Shown in pieces: positions 52,855 to 63,300 of a stretch of DNA of 64,000 nt. Made by a program: the position numbers and the translations under genes. Origin of the DNA: Actinernus sp. WN-2022 (taxonomy: Eukaryota > Cnidaria > Anthozoa > Actiniaria > Actinernidae). The notes beneath the pieces were generated by a model, which made no database searches, had not been told where the DNA came from, and saw only the letters and a list, made by a program, of their open reading frames with translations. The DNA lies in the NCBI GenBank assembly GCA_030867875.1, contig JAOWCC010000655.1, forward strand, positions 12,174,269 to 12,238,268, in the 5' to 3' direction. How positions within the stretch are numbered: position 1 is the stretch's first letter; each line of letters starts with the position of its first letter.

Positions 52855-53467
52855 CTTAAAGTGCCACCACGATAAAATTGTGATAGTGATATTTTTGCGT
52901 ATTTCTAAAGAAAAGTTGCTATATTTTTGTCTACCCACACCGTTGTTTTGATATGACGATGGGAGGTCTTATTTGTTTGGGTCCGAATCGCGAGTTTTTA
53001 TGTCCGCCATTACTCGAACCCGTTCCGTGACAGAACCACGACAAGGCGAACGTGACGTAATCTTCTCAACACAACAACATGCGGGGTACGTTTCACACCA
53101 ACTTTCGCACGAACTTATAAGTAAAGTACATGTTTATACTAGTTTTTCCAAAAAGGAAAGGAAAGAACGAAGTTTTGATTAGAAATACGCATTTACAAGA
53201 GCAACGCGTTGAGGATGACGTCACGACAGCAGAACGCTGGTCGAAAATCTCGAAGCATTTGGAACACACTTCAGTAATGGCGGACGTGATTTCAACGGTA
53301 AACTCTCTTATAAAATTAATAGTTTAAATTGGTCCTTTGGTAATATTTTCAATAATTTTGATTTTTTTCAATAATTTGGATATTTTCGACACTGTGTGTC
53401 GTTTTGGAAGACAAAAAAGTAGAAAAAGAAAATGGTCCAATTTAGTCGTAGTGGCACTTTAAACTAA
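52855..53467. mobile_element. MITE with TTAAAGTGCCA inverted ends
   Basis: CTTAAAGTGCCACCACGATAAAATT-type sequence at 52856 is the inverse of the end at 53440-53466 (TCGTAGTGGCACTTTAA). The 610-base interior has no convincing ORF. Confidence 0.55.
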
Positions 53468-53829
53468 ACATCATTAACACTCGGCGCCCAAACGGAACGC
53501 TCATCTCGTAAACGTCACATAACCGGAAGTGATTTTCTGGCGCATGTTCCGATGTTGGCCGCCGCGTGTCAAACTAAAAGCGCCTGCGCTGGTATTAGGA
53601 TGCACGCCGTCGACAGTGTAAAATATTATAAGTAACTAATTCATGTAGGAATGATGAGAGCTATCTTCGATCAAGTGTCAGTAAAACCAAAAACCAAAGT
53701 AATTACAGAGTTAATGACGGGAACAAGTAAAAACGCAATGAGCCAATCACGAACTGAAGTAAGTCGTGCTTGGTTTTACTTGAACCAATCACGAGGAAAA
53801 GTACGATAGGCAACTAGTTCCTGTAAAAA

Positions 53830-53912
53830 CTAGTGTTGGTCTGCGTCGGCGGAGAAGATAAACACTGGTATGTAATCAACTAAAGTCGATTGAGGTATGC
53901 TAACCGCCGTGG
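53830..53912 (-). repeat. Penelope-like terminal repeat, inverted copy
   Basis: GGAGAAGATAAACACTGGTA, AGTCGATTGAGG and ACCGCCGTGG mirror 55572-55665. The pair therefore lies in inverted orientation around 1.6 kb that includes SINE copy 3. Confidence 0.55.
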
Positions 53913-54219
53913 AAAGCGAGTAGGAAAAGTAAACGCAATCACGTATAATTCTCTGTGAGTTACTAAGCTAGAAAAGTGTTTACTAAAAGTGTAAGCCCTC
54001 GGAAACTATCAAATATGTGATCAGAACGATCTCCTCCAGAGCCTCCGTTCTTATAGGTCAGCTGAATATAACGTTATGCCGAGGTGTGCCTTCCTTTAAA
54101 GAAAGGAATACTTACCATATACGGGGGGAAAACTCTGATGTCAGAGGACATGACACTAAAAGTTAAGAACCACTGATATGCCAAAATGCCAAATGGTCTC
54201 TCAATAAGCGAGAATTGAA

Positions 54220-54345
54220 ATTTAGGCTGGTTTTTGTGGAGACCCGAGAACGGGAAGAAAAAACCTCGAAGCAAGGGTAAGATACAAACAAATTCAGCTC
54301 ACATATGACGCTGGGTCCGGGAAATGAACCTCGGGCCACAGAGGC
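54220..54345. repeat. Short repeat shared with 46840-46900
   Basis: GCTGGTTTTTGTGGAG, AAAAAACCTCGAAGCAAGGG and TAAGATACAAACAAA match the earlier copy with gaps. Confidence 0.45.
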
Positions 54346-54850
54346 GAGCACTCATCATTCCTACATGGATAACTACTTCAATACACCCCTACTGATAAGA
54401 AAAGCTTTACAAATTACCGCTGGATGTGATGACCAGAGGCGCGTTTCCTCGTTTCCAGTCTGATTGAAGCGCGAGTTACGGTTTATGGTTTGTACGACAT
54501 AGCAACAGTAACTAAGAGGGAAGAGCTAATTTCGCGGCAATAGAACTGGGAAGAGCCCGCTTTCGATACATGCTTCACTTGCACGCACTAAGGTTTCAAT
54601 ACGAGGCCCCGGAGACAAACAAAATGTATTACTTTCTCGAACAATCGAGTGGCAAGTACAGCAAAAATGGAAAGTGGATTATTCATAGAATCAGCTCCTC
54701 CCCTCCTAGATACTGTTGCTAGGTCTCACAAACCGTAAACTGTAACCAGGAACAACTCAAAATAGTCTTAATAACATTCTGAATGATTTATCTATTCCCT
54801 ATCTTTCGCTGAATTTCTTAAATCTTTGCGAAGAAAGTTCTCAAGTTTGT

Positions 54851-55107
54851 AAAGTAAAGTAACTTTATATAACGTCTGTAACTCGTGACAGTGGTGAGAT
54901 CGATAAACTCGAGGCCGACGTGGGACCTACGATGTTACATCCTTATCCGAGAAGACTTGAAGGTCTAACCATTTGCAGTTTGAGAACGAGTTTGTTTCAC
55001 AAAGGCAGCACCTTTAACTCGGTTATTTTAAGACCCAGAGTATTGGTCTGGCCGGGGTTTGAACCCGCGACCTCCCGCACGACATACCGGAGCTAACCGG
55101 GAGCCGG
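54851..55107 (-). mobile_element. tRNA-derived SINE, copy 3
   Basis: The minus strand starts at the tRNA-like head near 55107 (CCGGTTAGCTCCGGTATGTC, missing part of the D arm). It contains GCGGGTTCAAACCCCGG and the CTTCTCGGATAAGGATG body and ends AAAGTTACTTTACTTT. A 9-10 base deletion in the D arm distinguishes it from copies 1 and 2. Confidence 0.8.
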
Positions 55108-55542
55108 ATAATTTTGTGTGTGTGTGTTTTCGTCTCCTTCTGACGAGCTCGTGGGACAAGATGGTGGCCGTACTTTCCCTGGAGAACAATGCTGCATTGC
55201 GATTGGTCTGAAGTGTTTTTAATTGACAGGTGTGGAACTATGTATTCGGATGCCCTCTCATACGATGCTCGCATCCCCACCCCTGAGAGTGAGCTTTTCT
55301 TTGGGAATGAGTAACAACTTCCGATGGCAACGCATAAATCTAATCGTAAAGTTTCGTCGGCACATGCACAATGGTCTCCGAGCTTCTATTTTTACGCTTC
55401 CGTTTCGAATTGCCCAATCAACAGCGTTCCTTTTAGTCCTTTAGTTCTCGGTTAAAGTGCCCCGAGAAACCTCAAAACAGCAGCTAATCGTTTTTTCTAT
55501 ATTTTGTTTTGCTACCTAAATTACTTCTTCGTATTTTGTGCT

Positions 55543-55665
55543 CTGACGAAGAGCTAACGATCGAAACGTCAGCTGCTACTCGCTCCCACGGCGGTTGGCA
55601 ACCTTAATCGACTTTAAGTTGATTATACCAGTGTTTATCTTCCCCGCAGACCTACACTGGCTGAG
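55543..55665 (+). mobile_element. Penelope-like terminus with hammerhead-like core
   Basis: CTGACGA at 55543-55549, a short stem around a TAAC loop and GAAAC at 55563-55567 form the conserved hammerhead ribozyme core order. A TACTCGCTCCCACGGCGG to CCCCGCAGACCTACAC segment follows, which recurs inverted at 53830-53912. Penelope-like elements are known to carry hammerhead motifs in their terminal repeats. No RT or GIY-YIG sequence is left here. Confidence 0.5.
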
Positions 55666-55968
55666 TAAAGGCACATCTGGTCATCGCATTTAGTAACAAC
55701 TCACGCTAATGATTAACTTGTGACGAAGAAATATGTACTGATATTTACCGGTGGACATTATCTGTTCCGAGAAGCAATAAATTACTGAGTGCGAAAACTG
55801 CGAGTCTCGAGAAACAGATAATGTCAAACGACAAATATCAGTGAATATTTCACCACCACAAAGTACGTTATTGCCTTTAGTTACGTTAGTACATTTACAT
55901 ACAAAAGAAGTTTGATTACAGTATCTTAAACACCATTTACACTACAGAATAAATCGGCGAGGTAACTT

Positions 55969-56218
55969 TCCAATAGGAGATATTGTAGTTGAGTCTACGA
56001 ATAGCAGTTTCAGCGGTATTGACCCGAACGCCTCACTTCAATGTAATGAAGCGCCATTGAAACCATCATTCTTACACGACACCAACACCCTCTTAAACAA
56101 GCACGACTAATTTAGATACACAGTTTGAATAGCGCTTCATTACATTGAAGTGAGGCGTTTGGGTCAATACCGCTGAAACTGCTATTCGTAGACTCAACTA
56201 CAATATCTCCTATTTCGG
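55969..56218. mobile_element. 88 bp perfect-stem hairpin element
   Basis: From AATAGGAGATATTGTAGTTG to TCAATGTAATGAAGCGC the left arm (55969-56056) is mirrored at 56130-56218 with only one or two mismatches. The loop is about 74 bases. There is no ORF. The structure fits a very young MITE or snap-back insertion. Confidence 0.8.
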
Positions 56219-56439
56219 CGTCAAAGGTAAGGGTGTGTGCACACAAAACTTTTTATCCTTGCTAATTTTGTTTAGGAAAGGCGAGTAAGTGAGTATGGTC
56301 GCTGTCAGGGTCATCAGGAAAAAATGAACTTTCCCTGACCAGAAAACGATTTTTACTGACCATAATAAGACTGTTAGAATGAAGTGTACCCACTTTAGGT
56401 TGTACCCTCCCCTCCCCTCACAGACCATTTCAGGCATGG

Positions 56440-56565
56440 GGGGCCGTCATGGCAACCTGAAAATAAAATTCCCTGACTTTGACAAGAAATTTACTATTTC
56501 CCTGACCAGATGCAAAAACTCCCTGACTTTTCCCTGACCTTGAAAAATATCGTTTTTCCTAAGTG
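56440..56565. repeat. CCCTGAC-rich short repeat
   Basis: TTCCCTGACTTTGAC, TTTCCCTGACCAGATG, CTCCCTGACTTTTCCCTGAC and an upstream inverted form near 56325-56350 make a cluster. No gene is seen. Confidence 0.4.
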
Positions 56566-56896
56566 TTCTCTGACCGTGGCAACCGTGGCTGTAGTCTCTG
56601 ATTGGATGTCGCCATTTGCAAGCTGCCATCAGTATTAAGCATGCGCTGTAGCACTGGAGCATGCGCAGATAGGTTAGAAAACTTCGCCAAGGCAAGAACA
56701 CGCTCCATCAAAATAGCAAGGTGCCGGTGTTTTTTTCGAAAACGGGAAGACCTCTGAACGTGTTCGCAACACCGATAAACGCATCGGCAAGGCAAGACGG
56801 GACTTTACCGTTTACAGCACCCAATATACCCCTGCTTCGACGAAATTGTGAATTACCCTGCCGATATTCATCCTTGTCTCACCAATACATATTACA

Positions 56897-56980
56897 CCTC
56901 TAGCCTTGCTTCCATGCAACTGGAAGTAGGAACATTATCATGCAAATATCCTACTTCCGGTTACATGGAAGCGAGGCTAT
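56897..56980. repeat. Hairpin repeat downstream of ADAM10
   Basis: TAGCCTTGCTTCCATG and GGAAGTAGGA at 56897-56928 pair with TCCTACTTCC and CATGGAAGCGAGGCTA at 56949-56980. The loop is about 20 bases. Confidence 0.65.
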
Positions 56981-57066
56981 AAAGGTTAACCGGAAGTAGC
57001 AGCCCAGAATTGTGCAAATGCATATTCTGTAATGTAAACGGGTTTTTAACTGCGCAGTTATGCTCG

Positions 57067-57302
57067 CTAAGGTTTTCCATGTCTCATCTCCAAAGGCCTA
57101 CCAGGATAGGGTGGTGGATTGTCAGTACACGATGGACCAGGGTAACCCTCGTTAGAAGGGTCATGCTCACGCTGTTGCTGCCTCGCCTGCCTGTTACGTT
57201 GTTGCTGTTGTTGTTGCTGTTGCCGTCGTAGGGTGAGTTGTCGAGCTGGCTTGCGGTTGGGGTTGCTACTGGGTGTGTGTACACTACACAACTTGATGAA
57301 AC
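57067..57302 (-). CDS. ADAM10: ADAM10 last exon: juxtamembrane and cytoplasmic tail
   Basis: After a TTGTAG acceptor the exon completes the Gly codon of LLMAG and reads FIKLCSVHTPSSNPNRKPAR. The tail continues with LRRQQQQQQQQRNRQARQQQ, a basic Gln-rich run, and DNPPPYPGRPLEMRHGKP, then a stop at 57067-57069. Vertebrate tails have Pro-rich SH3 sites in this position; here there is a PPPY motif of the WW-domain-binding type. The CAA/CAG run makes this segment prone to length variation. Confidence 0.9.
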
Positions 57303-60300
57303 CTACAATGTTGATTGTAGAAATTAATGCAGAAAGTGCATTAACCTTATTCATAAGTTTCTATTATCATAATTACCAATAAACGGTTTAAATTATACAC
57401 TACCAGCTAGATTAGCCCAATAAAGGTTATTCTTGTCAATTCTTACTCGAGTCTACATGTAGGTAAACCTTTCTGCGTTTTCTCCATGGTAACAAAGTTG
57501 TTATAATTGTTGTCTTAGGAGACGGCATTATGAATTCAGTTCATACATACCGGCCATGAGCAGAATAAGCCCAACACCAATAAGGACTACCGCCCACCAG
57601 TAGGTCTTGATCCAGTCTACGTAACTCATGATCGCTTCCTTACTGAAGAACATCTTACGGAGACGATTAAGGGGACCATCTGCATCTACTTGCCGACACT
57701 TCAGGAACACATCACAGTATCCATTGAAGTTGTTGCAGGGCGAGCCGGCATGCTGTTTTAGGTCCTAGAAATGTTATCATTTGTGATATTAGTGGATGGG
57801 AGGACAGCACCCACAGAATCAACATGACAGTGATAAAAATAGAAATTATTATTATAGCAACAGTAACTGCAAGAGAAATAGTAGAGCGGTTTTCAGTTGA
57901 GTGTAGTAAAACCAAACGCAAATTACCCACAGCCAGCCAATCATAGGAGCGGAGTAATCACAAGTAACTCATAAATGGCTTCCCTGTGAGCCAATGACAA
58001 ACCAAAGCAAAACCAAAACAAATTTGCATTTGGTTTTACTTTGGATTCTGATTTGTTGGTTTACTTTCTCAGCCAATAGGAGAGCTTAGTAAACGCAAAA
58101 CAAAAACACTTCCGACACTCAATTGAAATCCGCTCTAACAGTAAAAGTAACATCAACAGTAAGTTACAGTAACAGTAAATGTTACAGTTACAGTAAATTA
58201 ACAGCAACAGTGACATCAACAGTAAACGTAACAGCAACAGTAAACGTAACAGCAACAGTAAAAATAACATCAACAGCAACAGCAAAAGTTACGGCAACAG
58301 TAAATGCAACAGTAACAGCAACAGTAAAAGTTACGGCAACAGTAAAAGTAACAGCAACATCAACAGCGACATCAACAGCAACAGTGACATCAACAGTAAA
58401 AGTAACATCAACATCAACAGTGACATCAACAGTAAAAGTAACATCAACAGCGACATCAACAGCAACAGTGACATCAACAGTAAAAGTAACAGCAAGAGCA
58501 CTAGTGATAGCACCAGTAAAAATAACAGCAACAGTAAAAGTAATTACCGCAACAGTAAAATCAACAGCAACAGTAAAAGCAAGAGCAATAGCGATAGCAA
58601 CAGTAAAAGTAACAGCAGCATTGTTGCCGTCTCTTGTAAGTTGCTAATAGTGACAGCACTAGCAAGAGTGTAGACAGTAACATTAATAACATACATTACT
58701 GCAGTAGTAGAAAAGTTGGAATTGAACAAAAGCAATCACAAATGAGAAATACTTGACTTCTCAAAATGACGTTTATTTTCAGGAATGTAAATCTTCGCTT
58801 GATACATGTTTGACTGTAATAAAGCAGTTTTCAGTGACGTAAAACCAAAGTAAATACAGAACCAATCACTGTCCAGAGCAAGTAAAACACATGTGCCAAT
58901 CACAAACTGAAGGTAATTTGTGACTGGTTTTACTCCAACCAATGATGGGGCATTAAGTAAACAGAATTGCGGATAACTCTCGCTAAAACTAGAAGTGATT
59001 GACCACAACAATGTTTGATTTTAGTTTAGAACGTGATTGACCAATAATCACAACACACTTTTCACAGACAATAGGAAATTTTACTTTGTAAATGCAAAAC
59101 CAAAGCAATCACTGAATTACTTAATCAGAAACAGCAAAGACAACAATAACTGTTAGTAGGAAAGAGCAACAGTGATTGCAACGGCAATAAAAACAATAAC
59201 AAGCAATTTTACTTTATACAGTCAGGCCTGTCGATAGAAGCCAGCTACCGGAAATAGGCCCTTTGCAGCTAACAGTCACGTGCTGATAATAATACTTCAG
59301 TAACGAATGAATCGAGCTCGTGATCCCGATGGGAAAGGCATTGCCATGGACGCTGGAGAGCAAGCTATCTTTAAAAAACGCTTTTTTAGAAAGATCGACA
59401 ATCGATTGGAGGTCGAATATAGCATTTACAAACAGGTTTTGCTAATAGCAATACCGATCTCGTACAAGGCCTTTAAAGAAATGAAGTTAGATACTTTTTG
59501 TTGTCCAGTACAATTACGTGATTTGTTAGCTGTAAAGGGCCTATTATCGCCAGCAACTAAGATTATCATTGCTGGCTACTTAACTTTTTTATCATTAAAA
59601 TTGATTCTCCATCAACTAAATAGTTGAACTGTAAACTATTTCTTAATTTGGGTGTTGCGTTTAGGAGTTATAGAGGCTTCTATTTCCAATATGCTAATTA
59701 TGTGACGACATTGAGGCCAACAAAACGTCATTTCTTTCTCCTTGTGACACAAAGTAATTAGTAAAATCACTGATGTAAGGCCCATATATTACATGGTTTA
59801 GAAATATATATATATGCTGGCAGAAATACGTGCTGGCAGAAATATATGAGGCATGTTAACACAAAAGGAACACAAACACAAAAGGAACACTCATTTTGTG
59901 TTAACGTGACTCATCTTGTGTGGAATTCTTGATTTCCTCAGTTTAAAGCGCTGATAACTGATATTCTAGGTTTTAATGATAGTAAAATGACACTTGCTTC
60001 CATTTATAGCCTTTCTATCCCATAATTTCCTTGTTTGAGCTTTGGAGTTTTTCGAAATTTTCTACCTTATCACGTTTTTGCAGTCGATCAACTAAAAGTG
60101 ACATTTTGGGGTGTTTCTTGTGGAAATAAGCGGCTAAAACTCAGTCGAAAGTTGTTCTATAGAAAAAGACGGTTCTTCTGCTGCAAACCGCATTAAAATC
60201 CATCAAGATCTCGGCGAGAAAAGGCGGCCAGTTGAAATAAACGGTGCACAAATTGAGGCATGTTAACATAAAAGGCGCCTTAGCAAGGAACACTCATTTT

Positions 60301-63300
60301 GTGTTAACGTGATTCATATATATAAAAATTGAATAGAAAAATGTGAACGAGAGCAACTCAGGACTGTTATTAAAAATTTACTAAAACGTTTCGGCCTTCG
60401 GCCTTCATCAGTTAAAAAGGTTAAAAATACCTGCCAAGTTACAAGGTACTCTTATATACTAGAGCTAAGTGTGAATACCAAAGGCTTTAAAAGTAACAAA
60501 ATAGTTTTACATGAAAGGTGACTTAGTGGTACTAATTATAAGGACAATGCCTGTATTATAATTACAAGATAATCGTAAACCGGAAAACGCACGAACTGGG
60601 ATGCGGTTTACTGACGGTCTGCTAAATTTAGCTATTATACTGGATGCGGTTTTTAGATTTAAACTCCTGCCTTTTGTTAAGACCATGGGGCTGATATGTA
60701 AACAGTTGTGCAATCCAGTATGCCTCCCTATTGATCAAAATATCATTGGTCTTGCTACGGTCTGTGCAAACTAGTGCTTCTATACAAATAAAGGAAAAAT
60801 CATTAAGCGAGTGTGGCGCCTTATTGTAATGAGTGGCCACTTCACACGTCTTCTTATTGGTCTTCATAGACGATTTGTGGTTGCGAAATCTAACCTTGAA
60901 CTCATTAGAAGAAGAGCCTACATACTGTAGCTTACATTTGTAGATATATCTACCACCCACGAGTGCTCACCCGGAACATTGTAAGCGTGCTATCCCACAC
61001 AGCGTTGCTCTTAGGCTTAAGCGCAATTGTTCAACGAATGAATCTTTAGAAACAAGAAACGCGGAATATAAACAGTATCTAGTAGAGCAAGGGTATGACA
61101 ACCAAGTAGTTTCGGAGAAGTTTAATGCGGTTGGTCTAAAAGATAGGAATACGCTGCTTACGACAACGTCCAGACAGGAAAAGCGTAAGGTGACCCCCCT
61201 GGTTGTTGATTTCAACCCCAATTTACCTAAAATTGGGAAAATTGTCCGGGATAATTTACATGTGCTTCATTCCTCACTTATCTTGAGGGAAATTTTCCCG
61301 GACAAAAACATAATTTCGGCTTTTAGAAGGCCTAAAAATCTTAAAGAGTTACTCGCGCCTTCTAAGTTTAAGGCTGATCGGTCAGCGCCTCTAGATCTAA
61401 TCAACAACCAAGAGGGGTCATCTAACGGTTGCTTTAAGTGTAACAAGCGGTGTGATCTTTGCCATAATTACTTTGTGGAGTCAGACCATTTCACTAGTTT
61501 CGCTACTGGTAAGCAGTACCGCATCAAACAACACCTTTCTTGCGCTTCGAAGAATGTTGTGTATTTAGCCTCTTGTAACAAATGTAAGCTACAGTATGTA
61601 GGCTCTTCTTCTAATGAGTTCAAGGTTAGATTTCGCAACCACAAATCGTCTATGAAGACCAATAAGAAGACGTGTGAAGTGGCCACTCATTACAATAAGG
61701 CGCCACACTCGCTTAATGATTTTTCCTTTATTTGTATAGAAGCACTAGTTTGCACAGACCGTAGCAAGACCAATGTTATTTTGATCAATAGGGAGGCATA
61801 CTGGATTGCACAACTGTTTACATATCAGCCCCATGGTCTTAACAAAAGGCAGGAGTTTAAATCTAAAAACCGCATCCAGTATAATAGCTAAATTTAGCAG
61901 ACCGTCAGTAAACCGCATCCCAGTTCGTGCGTTTTCCGGTTTACGATTATCTTGTAATTATAATACAGGCATTGTCCTTATAATTAGTACCACTAAGTCA
62001 CCTTTCATGTAAAACTATTTTGTTACTTTTAAAGCCTTTGGTATTCACACTTAGCTCTAGTATATAAGAGTACCTTGTAACTTGGCAGGTATTTTTAACC
62101 TTTTTAACTGATGAAGGCCGAAGGCCGAAACGTTTTAGTAAATTTTTAATAACAGTCCTGAGTTGCTCTCGTTCACATTTTTCTATTCAATTTTTATAAC
62201 AATTACTGTGGACAAGAACTGGGAATCAATTTTATTGATCCTCTTGGCTGGACTAGCTGTTGGCCTGAAGACATTTGGACATTATATACATACATTATAT
62301 ACATACATTATATACATACTATGTCTAGACCAAGACAATAGGCCAAAACAATAGATATTAAAGTATTATATTATGTTCTGCTGGACAACCTTTTTGGCAT
62401 TGACTGTATATATATATATATATATATATATTTCTGCCAGCACGTTTTTGTATAATAAATGATCCTCACATGTCTTCACACAATTTGCATATCGGAAATA
62501 GAAACCTCTATAACTCATAGACGCCACACGATAACAAAATTGGGCTCATATGCACTTTAATGTAAAACTTAAAGACAGAGTTGTAGCTTACTGCATAAAA
62601 AGACCAGCTAACTGTTGTCCAGCAACTTAAAACTTAATAACAGCCCTGCTACAGTATATGTCAACAACATTGTGACTATGTACTATGTACACCGACATGT
62701 TAACCTAATGCATTTGATGTACAAGAAAGCATAAAACACAACTACTCTGTATTCACCTTCATTTCAGCTATTTTGAAAGTAGATTTACAGACCGATTTCT
62801 TGGGGTCGGTACTGACATCACAGCACAAGTCGCATTCCTCTCCCTCAACCAAACACTGACATTCCTTGTAACCTTTCTTCAGACATATCGACCCTTGGCA
62901 TGTCTGTGGATCAACCAATCAAAACAGAGTAAACATTATGAAGAATTGCTCAATAATGGGTCAAAATTGTGTAAAAATAAAAAACCTGACAACTGCTTTT
63001 TATCGATCACAACCAACGAAATGAAAGTTTTACTGAAGAGTTCACAGCGAGCTTCTGTCAATCAAAGCAACTGTTGATTGGCTTCTGTATAACAAGTACT
63101 ATGGTTGGATAAGAAGTTGCCAACACGCAGAACCCACCCAAACATTTTCCAGTTTTTCTGGTTTGTTCAGCACTTGGTCACGTACATGTACTAGATATAA
63201 AAACATGGACAAAATGAGTTGGAACACTGCTCGTGTTCTAGAGACCGTTCTTTAAATTTACCCCATCTCCCTGTTTTTGGTGCATGTTCAATCTGAAAAT

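Larger units (their letters stand above)
59640..62560. mobile_element. Outer inverted-repeat element around the Penelope pair
   Basis: GAGTTATAGAGGCTTCTATT and CCAATATGCTAATT at 59660-59700 are mirrored at 62480-62520 (CCGATATGCAAATT, reversed). ATATGCTGGCAGAAATACGTGC-type sequence near 59812 is mirrored near 62430-62448. The ends resemble the TTAAAGTGC-type MITE family, which suggests a MITE opened by insertion of the Penelope-like copies. Confidence 0.45.

Noticed and set aside
57712..57930. 72-codon minus-strand ORF next to the ADAM10 transmembrane exon
   Set aside because: It overlaps the start of the ADAM10 exon in another frame and runs into the intron; the ADAM10 frame explains the conserved part.
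58123..58647. 174-codon ORF as a gene
   Set aside because: It is a translation of the AACAGT-type array; equivalent open frames exist on the opposite strand for the same reason.
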